This document shows positions 1 to 6,298 of a stretch of DNA of 9,444 nucleotides, in pieces. The notes beneath the pieces were generated by a model that saw nothing but the letters and a program-made list of their open reading frames with translations, had not been told where the DNA came from and ran no database searches. Numbering within the stretch: position 1 is the first letter of the stretch; every line of letters begins with the position of its first letter. The position numbers and the translations under genes are program-made. The stretch comes from DASUFP01 sp036274495. GTDB taxonomy: Bacteria; Bacteroidota; Bacteroidia; AKYH767-A; OLB10. Where the stretch lies: positions 1 through 9,444 of the forward strand of contig DASUFP010000005.1 of NCBI GenBank assembly GCA_036274495.1, read 5' to 3'.

Positions 1-75
1 TTGGTTTTTGATGGCTTCCAAAGCGACCTTGGCCTTGAAGTCTGCGGAGAATTTCCGTCTTGTTGATTTTGTCAT
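1..75 (-). CDS. IS3-family transposase OrfA, N-terminal 25 residues (partial)
   Basis: Reading the minus strand from ATG at 75-73 gives MTKSTRRKFSADFKAKVALE followed by AIKNQ, and then the window ends. This is the classic start of the IS3-family OrfA (helix-turn-helix, transposase_8 type), the DNA-binding half of the transposase that is normally joined to the DDE-containing OrfB by programmed -1 frameshifting. Only 25 codons are visible, so the HTH, the frameshift site and the catalytic residues cannot be assessed. The start is well defined: it sits at the usual distance from the IS terminus, and the basic 'RRKFS..FKAKVALEA' pattern is conserved in this family. It is the reason for calling the adjacent sequence an IS end. 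Confidence 0.85.
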   Translation of the reverse strand, partial: MTKSTRRKFSADFKAKVALEAIKNQ

Positions 76-114
76 AGGTTTAGTAAATTTAATTGTTTAT
101 TTTTAACTAAACCT
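76..114 (-). promoter_or_regulatory. 9-bp inverted repeat in the transposase leader
   Basis: AGGTTTAGT (76-84) is a perfect inverted match of ACTAAACCT (106-114), separated by a 21-nt AT-rich loop. In a minus-strand transcript the 3' arm abuts the OrfA ATG directly. A transcript entering the IS from outside would carry both arms and could fold around the start codon; one initiated inside the element might lack the 5' arm. Hairpins that block transposase translation from read-through RNA are known for several IS families. That role here is inference. Confidence 0.4.
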
Positions 115-170
115 TTGGTCTCAATTTAGGGGAGTATTACAGTTCTCTGACCGGTTTTTCTAAAATTCCT

Positions 171-374
171 ATGATTATATTTCTGATTATATGGGCTGGC
201 TTGGCATTTCTGATCACATGGCCAATACATGCACTTTTAAAAGCGGCCGGTTTGATAAAGCACTATTCAACACAATCCCGATTTTATTATGAAAGGTCAT
301 TTTGGATAATTTATGCAGTGGTGATTTTTGTTACTATAATAACGGATATACTGGTCAAGGTATTAACTCACTGA
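171..374 (+). CDS. small two-helix membrane protein, hypothetical
   Basis: The gene encodes 67 residues with two clear hydrophobic segments, about 3-26 (IFLIIWAGLAFLITW...) and about 44-65 (SFWIIYAVVIFVTII...), joined by a short polar, aromatic loop with 'HYSTQSRFYYER'. It is probably an inner-membrane protein; I do not recognise the family. No Shine-Dalgarno sequence precedes the ATG, which is usual in Bacteroidota. The start lies only 29 bp from the IS3 boundary at 141, and the reading frame stays open upstream to about position 111 inside the IS, so the original gene may have begun earlier and been clipped by the insertion. It ends 7 bp before the converging gene at 382-849. Coding status is moderately supported by its composition and membrane pattern only. 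Confidence 0.5.
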   Translation: MIIFLIIWAGLAFLITWPIHALLKAAGLIKHYSTQSRFYYERSFWIIYAVVIFVTIITDILVKVLTH

Positions 375-381
375 TTACAGC

Positions 382-849
382 CTAATAATCTAAGTGAATT
401 ACCCCTGTCTGCAGTAAACTATCTTGCCTGCTGTATTCCTGTTGCCTGTACGGCCTTCTGTTAGCTTCGTCTTTCCAGTAGGATTCATCATAGCCAAGTT
501 CCTGCTTATTCAAAACATAAAACCTCATAAATGGAACTATCTTTTCATCGGCTGTAAATTCTGAGAAAAAGAGCATGACAGCTCCTTTGTTGGTTATATC
601 TTGGTTCTTCTTGTAAATCCTTAAAGAATCAATGCTGTTAAAAACAGAGCTGTCAATGTATGCTATACCCCTATCATCAGCAACGTATGTACTATCCTTA
701 AAACTTGCGCTCTCTTTATTAGTAGCACTGACAAGGTAAACCCATCCTGAGTATTTGGCAGGAACTTCTATTTTAACTTTATTGTCCTGTCCAAACAGGT
801 TAGCAAAGCCTAATAGGCTCAATAATATTGAGTAGCATAACTCTTTCAT
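382..849 (-). CDS. small secreted protein, possible RHS-linked immunity protein
   Basis: The 155-residue product starts with a signal peptide (about residues 1-20: a short charged start, a hydrophobic SILLSLLGFANL core, then FGQ as a likely signal peptidase I site). There is no lipobox cysteine at the cleavage region, so it is probably periplasmic or secreted. The mature part is charged, with mixed beta-strand-like stretches (KVKIEVPAKYSGWVYLV) and a polar C-terminus rich in R, Q and Y. I recognise no family. Its ATG overlaps the stop codon of the upstream RHS gene by one base (TAATG), implying translational coupling. In RHS polymorphic toxin systems the gene directly behind the toxin tip usually encodes the cognate immunity protein, and a signal peptide would suit protection in the envelope. 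That role comes from position only. Confidence 0.65.
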   Translation of the reverse strand: MKELCYSILLSLLGFANLFGQDNKVKIEVPAKYSGWVYLVSATNKESASFKDSTYVADDRGIAYIDSSVFNSIDSLRIYKKNQDITNKGAVMLFFSEFTADEKIVPFMRFYVLNKQELGYDESYWKDEANRRPYRQQEYSRQDSLLQTGVIHLDY

Positions 850-2555
850 TATCTCTTTGGTAAATGCGGGTATGAAAATAACTCTGAATCACCGGCAGTA
901 TATCCACTAAATCGAATGAAAGAACTGTTCTTTTTCAGATACTCCTTGTTTGTGTAGTAACTTTCCGTTTGTCTTGCCATTCCTATCCCTAATTGGGTAT
1001 TACTAAACATTCCAATTCCATGGGATAATATGAAAGAATGTTCAAGGAACTGGTATTCAATTTTAGATGTGTTGGTTATGTCCAAGGTTACTGACGGGAA
1101 TGTGCCATGTCCTACATTCAGACTAAACATGCCATTTGCTCCAACAGTATAGTTTACATTTTGATTTACATCTACAATATTTCCAAACATCAGCTTCATT
1201 CCTATGCCTTCTTTCCAATCAACCTGTGTATGAATATCAAAACCACCGCTCCAACTACCGTCAGCATTCTTTGTAATTCCAAATTCAGTTCCTGTTGGCT
1301 TTTCACCTTTTATTAAACCAAACGTATATCCAACATATTTATCTAACGAACTGGTAAAGCCTGAAAAGTTTCCATCATCATCGTAATTTCCCGTGATGGA
1401 AAGCGTAGTAATCAATTTATCCCCTTCAACACCTCTAACAGGAATATCATTCTTTTTATCAATAAAACTGTTCGTTTCTATTGTTAGCGTAGCTCCGATG
1501 TTCGTCCAATCTTTATCGTTATAACTCATAGTAGAACCTACGTCTCCTCTTGTGTCATCCCACCTAACATTTCCGTCTGCATCTTCATACCAATCATCTC
1601 CATTTGGATCAACATACATAATTGGATTGTTCCCAAGCACCACATACGGACTTATCCATGCCTTAAAAACAGGATCGGGATTCCAACGGCCATTAGGTCC
1701 GATTCGCGGATCATATTCAATAAATTCAGCCGTGTAGTGGTTTCCATTACCTGCGATTTCGTCCGTTTTTTCCCATCCCTGGAACCCGTATTTGCTTTCC
1801 GTAGGGTTGAACGTCCGACCTGGCATAGCTTGTCCGTACGGATAATAATCCCCCGCCATTACAAAATCCGGCAAATACCCATCAATAATATTATCCTGTG
1901 TGTTTAAGTCAATCGGGATTTTCTTGTCCGTTACAACAGCCATAACATTTCCTAAATGATCTGTCATTTCGAAGTGTTTTACACCCGATTTTCTGCAAAA
2001 GTTTGTGCCGGTTGTAGTAATGTTCATATGAACCTGTTCGGTATCGACACCCAGCCTGGAAGAACCATAAAGGTACCGCTCTTTACAATCAAGAAATGTT
2101 TGACCAGAGAGTGAATATTCATTGTAGGAAGCCATCGGATTTCCGGTAGCGTCTCTGAAGTAATAGGTGCCGGTCCAGGCGGTAGGATCTGCGGTTCCTC
2201 CATAAGTGCCGGAGGTTCCGGCCGGTTTGACAATTTTTGATATCCGGTTACCTGTTGGGTCATAATGGAATTCAAGGTCAGGCTTTGTTGACCCATTAGT
2301 CCGTGTAATAGTAGCAATTTTACCGGTAACCGTCCATTCGATGGAAGCAATTTCTTCCTGGTTATCCTGTACAAGGTTGCCGATATCATCATAATCGTAA
2401 TTACCCGCACTCTGATCGGTGATATCCTCACCACTGGTCAGGTTCCCGGCCGCAGCTGCGTCATCTACATATAATAATTTATTGTTCAGCTTTTTACCTC
2501 CAGGTAATAATTCGTAGTTATAGGTCAGGTTATCAAATTCATTACTTGTGGTCAC
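849..2555 (-). CDS. RHS repeat-associated core protein with unrecognised C-terminal domain (5'-truncated)
   Basis: Counting from the GTG at 2555, residues about 50-165 contain YD/RHS repeat units (NYDYDDIGNLV, LEFHYDPTGNRI, ERYLYG). Residues 198-320 form the RHS-associated core: TDHLGNVMAVVTDKK, GDYYPYGQAMPGR, then IEYDPRIG, GRWNPDP and LGNNPIMYVDPNGDDW. RHS cores build a beta-cage shell that encloses the C-terminal tip, which in polymorphic toxins is a variable effector. Here the tip is residues 321-568, glycine- and beta-rich, and matches no toxin family I know. The GTG is only the first permitted start: the same frame remains open with RHS-type sequence (TNSWDFDVSDPAEYG) up to 2663, where a stop occurs. 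The true gene extended further upstream and has been lost, so this is most likely a non-autonomous 3' remnant. The stop overlaps the start of the small secreted gene. An alternative is a surface protein with no toxic activity. Confidence 0.75.
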   Translation of the reverse strand: MTTSNEFDNLTYNYELLPGGKKLNNKLLYVDDAAAAGNLTSGEDITDQSAGNYDYDDIGNLVQDNQEEIASIEWTVTGKIATITRTNGSTKPDLEFHYDPTGNRISKIVKPAGTSGTYGGTADPTAWTGTYYFRDATGNPMASYNEYSLSGQTFLDCKERYLYGSSRLGVDTEQVHMNITTTGTNFCRKSGVKHFEMTDHLGNVMAVVTDKKIPIDLNTQDNIIDGYLPDFVMAGDYYPYGQAMPGRTFNPTESKYGFQGWEKTDEIAGNGNHYTAEFIEYDPRIGPNGRWNPDPVFKAWISPYVVLGNNPIMYVDPNGDDWYEDADGNVRWDDTRGDVGSTMSYNDKDWTNIGATLTIETNSFIDKKNDIPVRGVEGDKLITTLSITGNYDDDGNFSGFTSSLDKYVGYTFGLIKGEKPTGTEFGITKNADGSWSGGFDIHTQVDWKEGIGMKLMFGNIVDVNQNVNYTVGANGMFSLNVGHGTFPSVTLDITNTSKIEYQFLEHSFILSHGIGMFSNTQLGIGMARQTESYYTNKEYLKKNSSFIRFSGYTAGDSELFSYPHLPKR

Positions 2556-2712
2556 ATTCCCTTTATCATTTCTATGCAGGGATTCAATATTTCCGTTTTC
2601 GTCATAGAAGTAATTTGTACCGTATTCGGCAGGGTCTGAAACATCAAAGTCCCAGGAGTTGGTTTACCCGTGTATTGCCCTCGTTTGAAGCGCTGGCTGA
2701 TGTAAATCGACC
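2556..2712 (-). pseudogene. RHS gene 5' remnant with frameshift
   Basis: Upstream of the GTG at 2555 the RHS frame continues for 36 codons (through YFYDENGNIESLHRNDKGN) to a TAA at 2664-2666. Beyond it the expected RHS text resumes in another minus-strand frame: GRFTSASASNEGNTRVN (about 2662-2712), which joins naturally to NSWDFD if the single base at 2661 is removed. This is direct evidence of a one-base insertion (or equivalent indel) in a once continuous RHS gene. At about 2712-2731 homology to RHS text stops and the 139-bp mobile-element remnant begins, so the rest of the 5' region was lost by insertion or recombination. Confidence 0.65.
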
Positions 2713-2730
2713 GGGGACGAGAGCTGAGGG

Positions 2731-2869
2731 GAGTCATTAAATTTCTAACTTTACCATTAAACTTTATGCTGACGATTTACTGTCAGCTAAAAAAAAAGGG
2801 GACAATTTGACGCGAAAAGGTGAGGTCAATTTGAAATGAAAAATAGGGGTCTATATGCGCGGAATTTCC
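2731..2869. repeat. 139-bp direct repeat, copy 1 (IS21-end-like remnant)
   Basis: This segment is repeated at 5091-5228 in the same orientation, with roughly 20 mismatches by eye. It holds a hairpin (GCTGAC 2768-2773 / GTCAGC 2782-2787) next to an A-tract. Three subrepeats with an exact 24-bp period then start at 2800, 2824 and 2848 (ggacaatttgacgcg, ggtcaatttgaaatg, ggtctatatgcgcgg). Tandem subterminal repeats of this kind, containing GGTCAATTTGA-like words, are characteristic of IS21-family (istA/istB) ends; that assignment is recognition, not alignment. No istA or istB coding sequence remains. It separates the truncated RHS gene on the left from a truncated T9SS gene on the right. Confidence 0.7.
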
Positions 2870-2870
2870 G

Positions 2871-3008
2871 CTTATCAAAGAAATATTGAATTGCCAAATT
2901 AATGGCAATGAATACAATTTAGATTTAAGTAATAAGCCCAGTGGTATTTACTTCTTGCTTGTTCAAAAAGGAGATGAAAATGTTAGTAATCTAATTATTA
3001 AAAATTGA
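2871..3008 (+). pseudogene. orphan T9SS type A sorting-domain tail (truncated gene)
   Basis: An open frame of 45 codons ends at TGA 3006-3008 and contains NLDLSNKPSGIYFLLVQKG, then NVSNLIIKN. The 'LDLS..PSGIYFLLV...' pattern is the final strand region of a type IX secretion C-terminal sorting domain, found in proteins exported across the outer membrane and anchored or released by the Por machinery. It has no start codon of its own and begins immediately after the repeat boundary at 2869, so it is the last piece of a gene whose body was removed when the repeat element arrived or recombined. The stop lies 6 bp before the ATG of the next T9SS gene, suggesting the two once formed an operon of sorted proteins. 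Base composition is AT-rich like the downstream gene. Confidence 0.75.
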
Positions 3009-3014
3009 GCATCC

Positions 3015-4640
3015 ATGAAAAATAAAATAATCATTATTTATATATTAATGTTCATAAGTAACTATGGAAAAGGACAATCCTGGCAATGGTCTAAACATTT
3101 AGGAAGTAGTTATCAATTTTTTGGAGAAAGAGCTAATAATGTATTTTGTGATGGGAACGATATTTATTTAGTGGGTTCTTACGGAGGAACATTATATTTT
3201 CCTGCAGATTCTTTGTCAAGTAATGGTTTTAATGACATTTTTATTGCCAAATTTAACCAGAATGGTGATTTAATTTGGTTTCGGTCAATTGGAAGTACTT
3301 CAATGTCACCCGGTGAACTGGAAGATGGAAGGGGGGCGCTTGATACTGTCAATCATTGGTTTTATGTTTCCGGTAGTATTTATGGTATAGTTGATTTTGG
3401 AAATGGAGTGATTCTAAATACCGGTACTACCGGTAACGTAGATTCATTTATTGCAAAGTATGATTCAAGCGGCCAATGCCAATGGGCGAAATTAATTGGG
3501 AGTCCAGGATATGATTACGCACATTGCTTTGTTCAGCCAGATAGCAAAGTACTTGTGGCTGGAAAATTGGCTGATAATGGATATGTAGATACACTTGCAG
3601 TTAACGCAGGTGGATTTTTTGCCAGATTTGATTCAGGCGGAAATCTATTATGGGCGGAGCATAAATTTAGTGGCCCTGAAGAATATAAAATTGATATTTC
3701 ATTTATTGGTAATGATATTATAATGACAGGATCTTTTAATAACAATACTTGCTTCATTGATACCAGTAACTTGATCCTTACCGGGACAACTAATGGCTTT
3801 TTAACTCGACTTGATTCTACAGGTCATGTAAAATGGATAAATACTTTTAATGGACCAGGGGTAAATACAGGATATGGTACGCGCACTGACCAATTATCAA
3901 ATATTTATGTAACCGGTACATTTCAAGACAGCACCCAACTTGGCTCAATGAAATTATATGACACTGATCAGGATTTTTATTTGGCTAAGTTTGATGGAAA
4001 CGGTGGTGTTATATGGGGAGCACAAGCAAATTGTGATGGAAGCATAGCAGCAGGCCTTAGTATTGTTATTGATAATGACGGCAATCCAGTGGTAATAGGT
4101 ACTTTTAATGGGAATGCCCATTTTGGAAGCTTCAGCATTAATACCACTAATCAATATGATATGTTTATTACAAAATATGATAACAATGGAGCTTGTGTTG
4201 GAATTCGCAATTTTGGAACTGCCAGTGGATTTGCATTGGCAATTAATGAAAATAACGATGAAATATGTTCTGGAGTTTTTTGGAATACTGTTAACATTGG
4301 CGGCACCTCACTGACAGCTTTATTTGCTCAGGATATATTTTTAGCAAAATGTGACGAAATCGTTGGAATAGAAGAAGAGAGACAATCTATTGATCAATTG
4401 AAAATTTATAGTAATCCCAATAATGGTACATGTATACTTGAAATTCCTGATGATTTTATAAATGACAAAAACGCTTTAATAAGTATATATGATAGTAATG
4501 GTAAAATGGTTAAGCAGCAAACTCTAAACTTATATAATAGTAAATATCAACTCAATATTGAAATGAAGGCAAAGGGCATCTATAATGTGATACTTAGTAA
4601 TCGTTTTAAAAATTATTATGGTAGAATTGTTTTTGAATAA
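3015..4640 (+). CDS. beta-propeller (SBBP-like) protein with T9SS type A sorting domain
   Basis: The 541-residue product begins with a signal peptide (about 1-20: KNKIIIIYILMFISNYGKG, then QSWQW). Seven repeats of the form D-x-F-[IL]-[AT]-[KR]-[FY]-D-x-x-G follow near residues 74, 144, 200, 261, 320, 382 and 439. Each is followed by a hydrophobic WAK/WGA/WIN-type strand and a 'VTGTF/VGSYG' strand, as in SBBP seven-bladed beta-propellers. Residues about 460-541 (LKIYSNPNNG, ISIYDSNGKMV, KGIYNVILSN, GRIVFE) are a complete T9SS type A C-terminal sorting domain. The protein is therefore expected to pass the Sec system and then the Por secretin-like channel to the cell surface or medium; no enzymatic motif is visible. 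The gene is clearly more AT-rich than those downstream of 5261 and is bracketed by the two 139-bp repeats, consistent with horizontal acquisition. The ATG is favoured because the signal peptide starts there. Confidence 0.88.
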   Translation: MKNKIIIIYILMFISNYGKGQSWQWSKHLGSSYQFFGERANNVFCDGNDIYLVGSYGGTLYFPADSLSSNGFNDIFIAKFNQNGDLIWFRSIGSTSMSPGELEDGRGALDTVNHWFYVSGSIYGIVDFGNGVILNTGTTGNVDSFIAKYDSSGQCQWAKLIGSPGYDYAHCFVQPDSKVLVAGKLADNGYVDTLAVNAGGFFARFDSGGNLLWAEHKFSGPEEYKIDISFIGNDIIMTGSFNNNTCFIDTSNLILTGTTNGFLTRLDSTGHVKWINTFNGPGVNTGYGTRTDQLSNIYVTGTFQDSTQLGSMKLYDTDQDFYLAKFDGNGGVIWGAQANCDGSIAAGLSIVIDNDGNPVVIGTFNGNAHFGSFSINTTNQYDMFITKYDNNGACVGIRNFGTASGFALAINENNDEICSGVFWNTVNIGGTSLTALFAQDIFLAKCDEIVGIEEERQSIDQLKIYSNPNNGTCILEIPDDFINDKNALISIYDSNGKMVKQQTLNLYNSKYQLNIEMKAKGIYNVILSNRFKNYYGRIVFE

Positions 4641-5090
4641 TTTTTGTTGATGTAGTCCATTACAAGTACTCCTTTTTTACTAAGATCTAAATTATGCAAT
4701 ATGTGAAGATGTTTTTCTTTTAAAAATTCTAACACGAATGTGTCTGATATGTTTCATAGGTTGCTGAGGGGCGCGATCAAATATAATTAAAAAATACTGC
4801 CGAAAAGTTTCTTGCGGTTCATAACTAAACGTTTGTAAATGTTTACGATGCTTTTGGTATTAATCTGACCTGTAACTTTACTACGGGTGGGGGCCTGGTG
4901 GCCCCTTGTCCAAACCAGGGAGATTATTTTCTGTTCTGAGTAAGTCTTAGCGAGCTGCCGAAACTTGTTTACTCCACCACCAGTTTCCGATTTGCCTCCG
5001 AAGATAGCCCCATTTTTCCTACGAAGTTAAATTAGTCAATTTTTGTTACCTTAATCTCAATTTTTTATGGGTCAGGTTTATAGGGGCGGA
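4641..5090. other. intergenic region without a convincing gene
   Basis: No gene with a plausible start is visible in this ~450 bp. It contains two adjacent small palindromes, AAACGTTT (4827-4834) and GTAAATGTTTAC (4835-4846, symmetric except the central TG), which look operator-like. A GC-rich hairpin lies at 4890-4905. On the minus strand an 80-codon stretch (stop at 4787-4789, previous stop at 5027-5029) is open but has no ATG, GTG or TTG near its beginning. Another minus-strand stretch of about 45 codons overlaps the end of the propeller gene and has protein-like composition (VLEFLKEKHLHILHNLDLS), but also lacks support. The right part (about 5033-5085) carries loose 'gtcaattttt' and 'gggtcaggtt' words recalling the IS21-like subrepeats, and may be older mobile-element debris. 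Confidence 0.5.
4890..4919. other. GC-rich hairpin with two mutually exclusive pairings
   Basis: GGGGCC (4890-4895) pairs perfectly with GGCCCC (4900-4905) across a TGGT loop. The same left-arm region can instead pair CCTGGT (4894-4899) with ACCAGG (4914-4919). It is an isolated GC-rich island in an AT-rich gap. It is not followed by a T-run on either strand, so a Rho-independent terminator is unlikely. An RNA or protein-binding role is possible but unproven. Confidence 0.4.
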
Positions 5091-5228
5091 GAGTCATTAA
5101 ATTTAAAACTTTACCCTTAAACTTTATGCTGACGATATACATTCAGCTAAAAAACAGTAGTCAATTTAACGCGAAAAGGTGGGGTCAATTTGAAACGAAA
5201 TAAAGGGGTCTGTATGTGCGGAATTTCC
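5091..5228. repeat. 139-bp direct repeat, copy 2 (IS21-end-like remnant)
   Basis: This is the second copy of the element at 2731-2869, in the same orientation and one base shorter. It keeps the hairpin (GCTGA 5128-5132 / TCAGC 5143-5147) and the three 24-bp-period subrepeats starting at 5159, 5183 and 5207. Similarity begins abruptly at gagtcattaaattt and ends abruptly at gcggaatttcc, exactly as in copy 1, so both copies have the same two boundaries. That fits a short non-autonomous element or a recurrent deletion product better than two random IS fragments. It ends 32 bp before the sensor-kinase start and so probably forms part of that operon's leader. Confidence 0.7.
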
Positions 5229-5260
5229 TTTCGCATTATTCGTACATTCGCTTCCTATCC

Positions 5261-6292
5261 ATGCAACCCACACCACACCCTCTCCGCTGGTTAACTATTG
5301 CCGCACTTTGGCTGGGGCTGACGGGTTTTTTCATACTGGTCAACAGCGCGTATACCAAATACCAGGTGGCGATACAGGCTGTGAATGCGACATTGTTTAC
5401 AATAGGGTATCTGTTTTCATACCGGTATCTGGTTAGAACGTACCTTTATAACAGCGCTTTCTTAAAGTTTGTTCCGCTATACCTGTTGACAATTGGCGTG
5501 CTCAGCTTTGCCAGCCTGGTTACCGTTTACAAGATTTATATTTTAGAGGGTAATAAGTTTTATGTAGAGAACTATTGGAAGGAACCGGTTTTCATCACAT
5601 CAAACTACCTGTTGATGCTGATGACCACCACAACACTCATCAGTTTCCGGGTATTAAAGGATAAACGAGATACCCAGGCATTGCTGGAAAGCGCCGAGAA
5701 GGAAAAGATCAGCACCGAACTCAATTTTCTTAATGCACAGATCAATCCTCATTTTCTTTTCAACTCACTTAATAATATTTTGTTCCAGATAGATAAATCG
5801 AACGACACGGCCCGCGAAACCCTGTTGAAATTTTCGGAGATGCTTCGGTACCAGCTCTACGATTGCAGCAGCGACTTCATAGCCATTGAGAAGGAGCTCC
5901 GGTATTTGCGGAATTATGTGGAGATACAAATGCTGCGAAAATCGGAGAAGTATAATTGCCGGCTGCATATTTCCGATTCCGTAAGGAATTTTCAACTCGC
6001 ACCGTTGCTGCTGATTCCCTTTATTGAAAATGCCTTCAAACACATCAGTCATCACCGAAATGCGGAAAACAACATTACCGTGGATCTGGATTATAAGGAC
6101 GAACAGTTTGAATTCTCTGTATACAACGATTCGGACAATACCATCGTTCAGGATTTCAATGAAAGCAAAGGCATCGGTCTCACCAACGTCAAGCGGCGAC
6201 TCGATCTGTTATACCCCGACAGGTACCGGCTCGACATACTCCGGGAGGAGCAAAAATTTTCCGTACATTTGAAAATAAAGGTGTCGCCATAA
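5261..6292 (+). CDS. LytS/YehU-type sensor histidine kinase
   Basis: The gene encodes a 343-residue membrane kinase of the His_kinase (PF06580) family. Four hydrophobic segments (about 11-28, 40-60, 68-90 and 109-130) form the sensor, followed by a short coiled linker (about 131-155). The dimerisation/phosphoacceptor motif NAQINPHFLFNSLNNI carries the catalytic histidine at 164. The ATPase domain has an N-box PFIENAFKH (Asn257) and a G-box SKGIGLTNVKRRLDLLYP (about 302-319). ATP-dependent autophosphorylation at His164 and transfer to the adjacent LytTR regulator is the expected reaction. I chose ATG 5261 rather than the in-frame GTG at 5216, because the latter lies inside the repeat element, adds residues unlike the family, and MQPTPHPLRW immediately precedes the first helix. 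The regulator starts 6 bp after the stop, so the two form an operon. The input signal is not deducible. Confidence 0.93.
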   Translation: MQPTPHPLRWLTIAALWLGLTGFFILVNSAYTKYQVAIQAVNATLFTIGYLFSYRYLVRTYLYNSAFLKFVPLYLLTIGVLSFASLVTVYKIYILEGNKFYVENYWKEPVFITSNYLLMLMTTTTLISFRVLKDKRDTQALLESAEKEKISTELNFLNAQINPHFLFNSLNNILFQIDKSNDTARETLLKFSEMLRYQLYDCSSDFIAIEKELRYLRNYVEIQMLRKSEKYNCRLHISDSVRNFQLAPLLLIPFIENAFKHISHHRNAENNITVDLDYKDEQFEFSVYNDSDNTIVQDFNESKGIGLTNVKRRLDLLYPDRYRLDILREEQKFSVHLKIKVSP

Positions 6293-6298
6293 GGTGTC

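Larger units (their letters stand above)
1..141 (-). mobile_element. IS3-family insertion sequence, transposase-proximal end (partial)
   Basis: This is the left end (relative to its transposase) of an insertion sequence lying on the minus strand and continuing past position 1. Read on the minus strand, the element starts at 141 with TGTAATACTCCCC, giving the 5'-TG terminus typical of IS3-family elements, and the transposase start codon follows 66 bp later. The other terminus and the catalytic orfB lie outside the window, so the target duplication cannot be confirmed; the bases directly outside are gttc (142-145). The family assignment rests on the OrfA N-terminus plus the TG end. The exact boundary at 141 is inferred from the terminal dinucleotide. 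Confidence 0.75.

Noticed and set aside
2024..2434. Second minus-strand frame inside the RHS gene (136 codons)
   Set aside because: It overlaps the RHS repeats in another frame; the RHS frame carries the family motifs.
2768..2799. Stem-loop GCTGAC/GTCAGC beside an A-tract as a Rho-independent terminator
   Set aside because: On the plus strand the stem is followed by A's, and on the minus strand the T-run precedes the stem, so neither strand has terminator order.
2800..2869. 24-bp-period repeats as a mini CRISPR array
   Set aside because: The units are contiguous with no spacers, degenerate, and recur as part of a larger 139-bp direct repeat; IS-end subrepeats explain them better.
4640..4780. 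Minus-strand 45-codon frame (VLEFLKEKHLHILHN...) as a gene end
   Set aside because: It overlaps the 3' end of the propeller gene, has an upstream stop close by and no start beyond a GTG; AT-rich antisense sequence can give such text by chance.
5216..5260. GTG at 5216 as the kinase start
   Set aside because: It falls inside the mobile-element repeat, and the resulting 15 extra residues are not part of the membrane sensor; ATG 5261 sits properly before helix 1.
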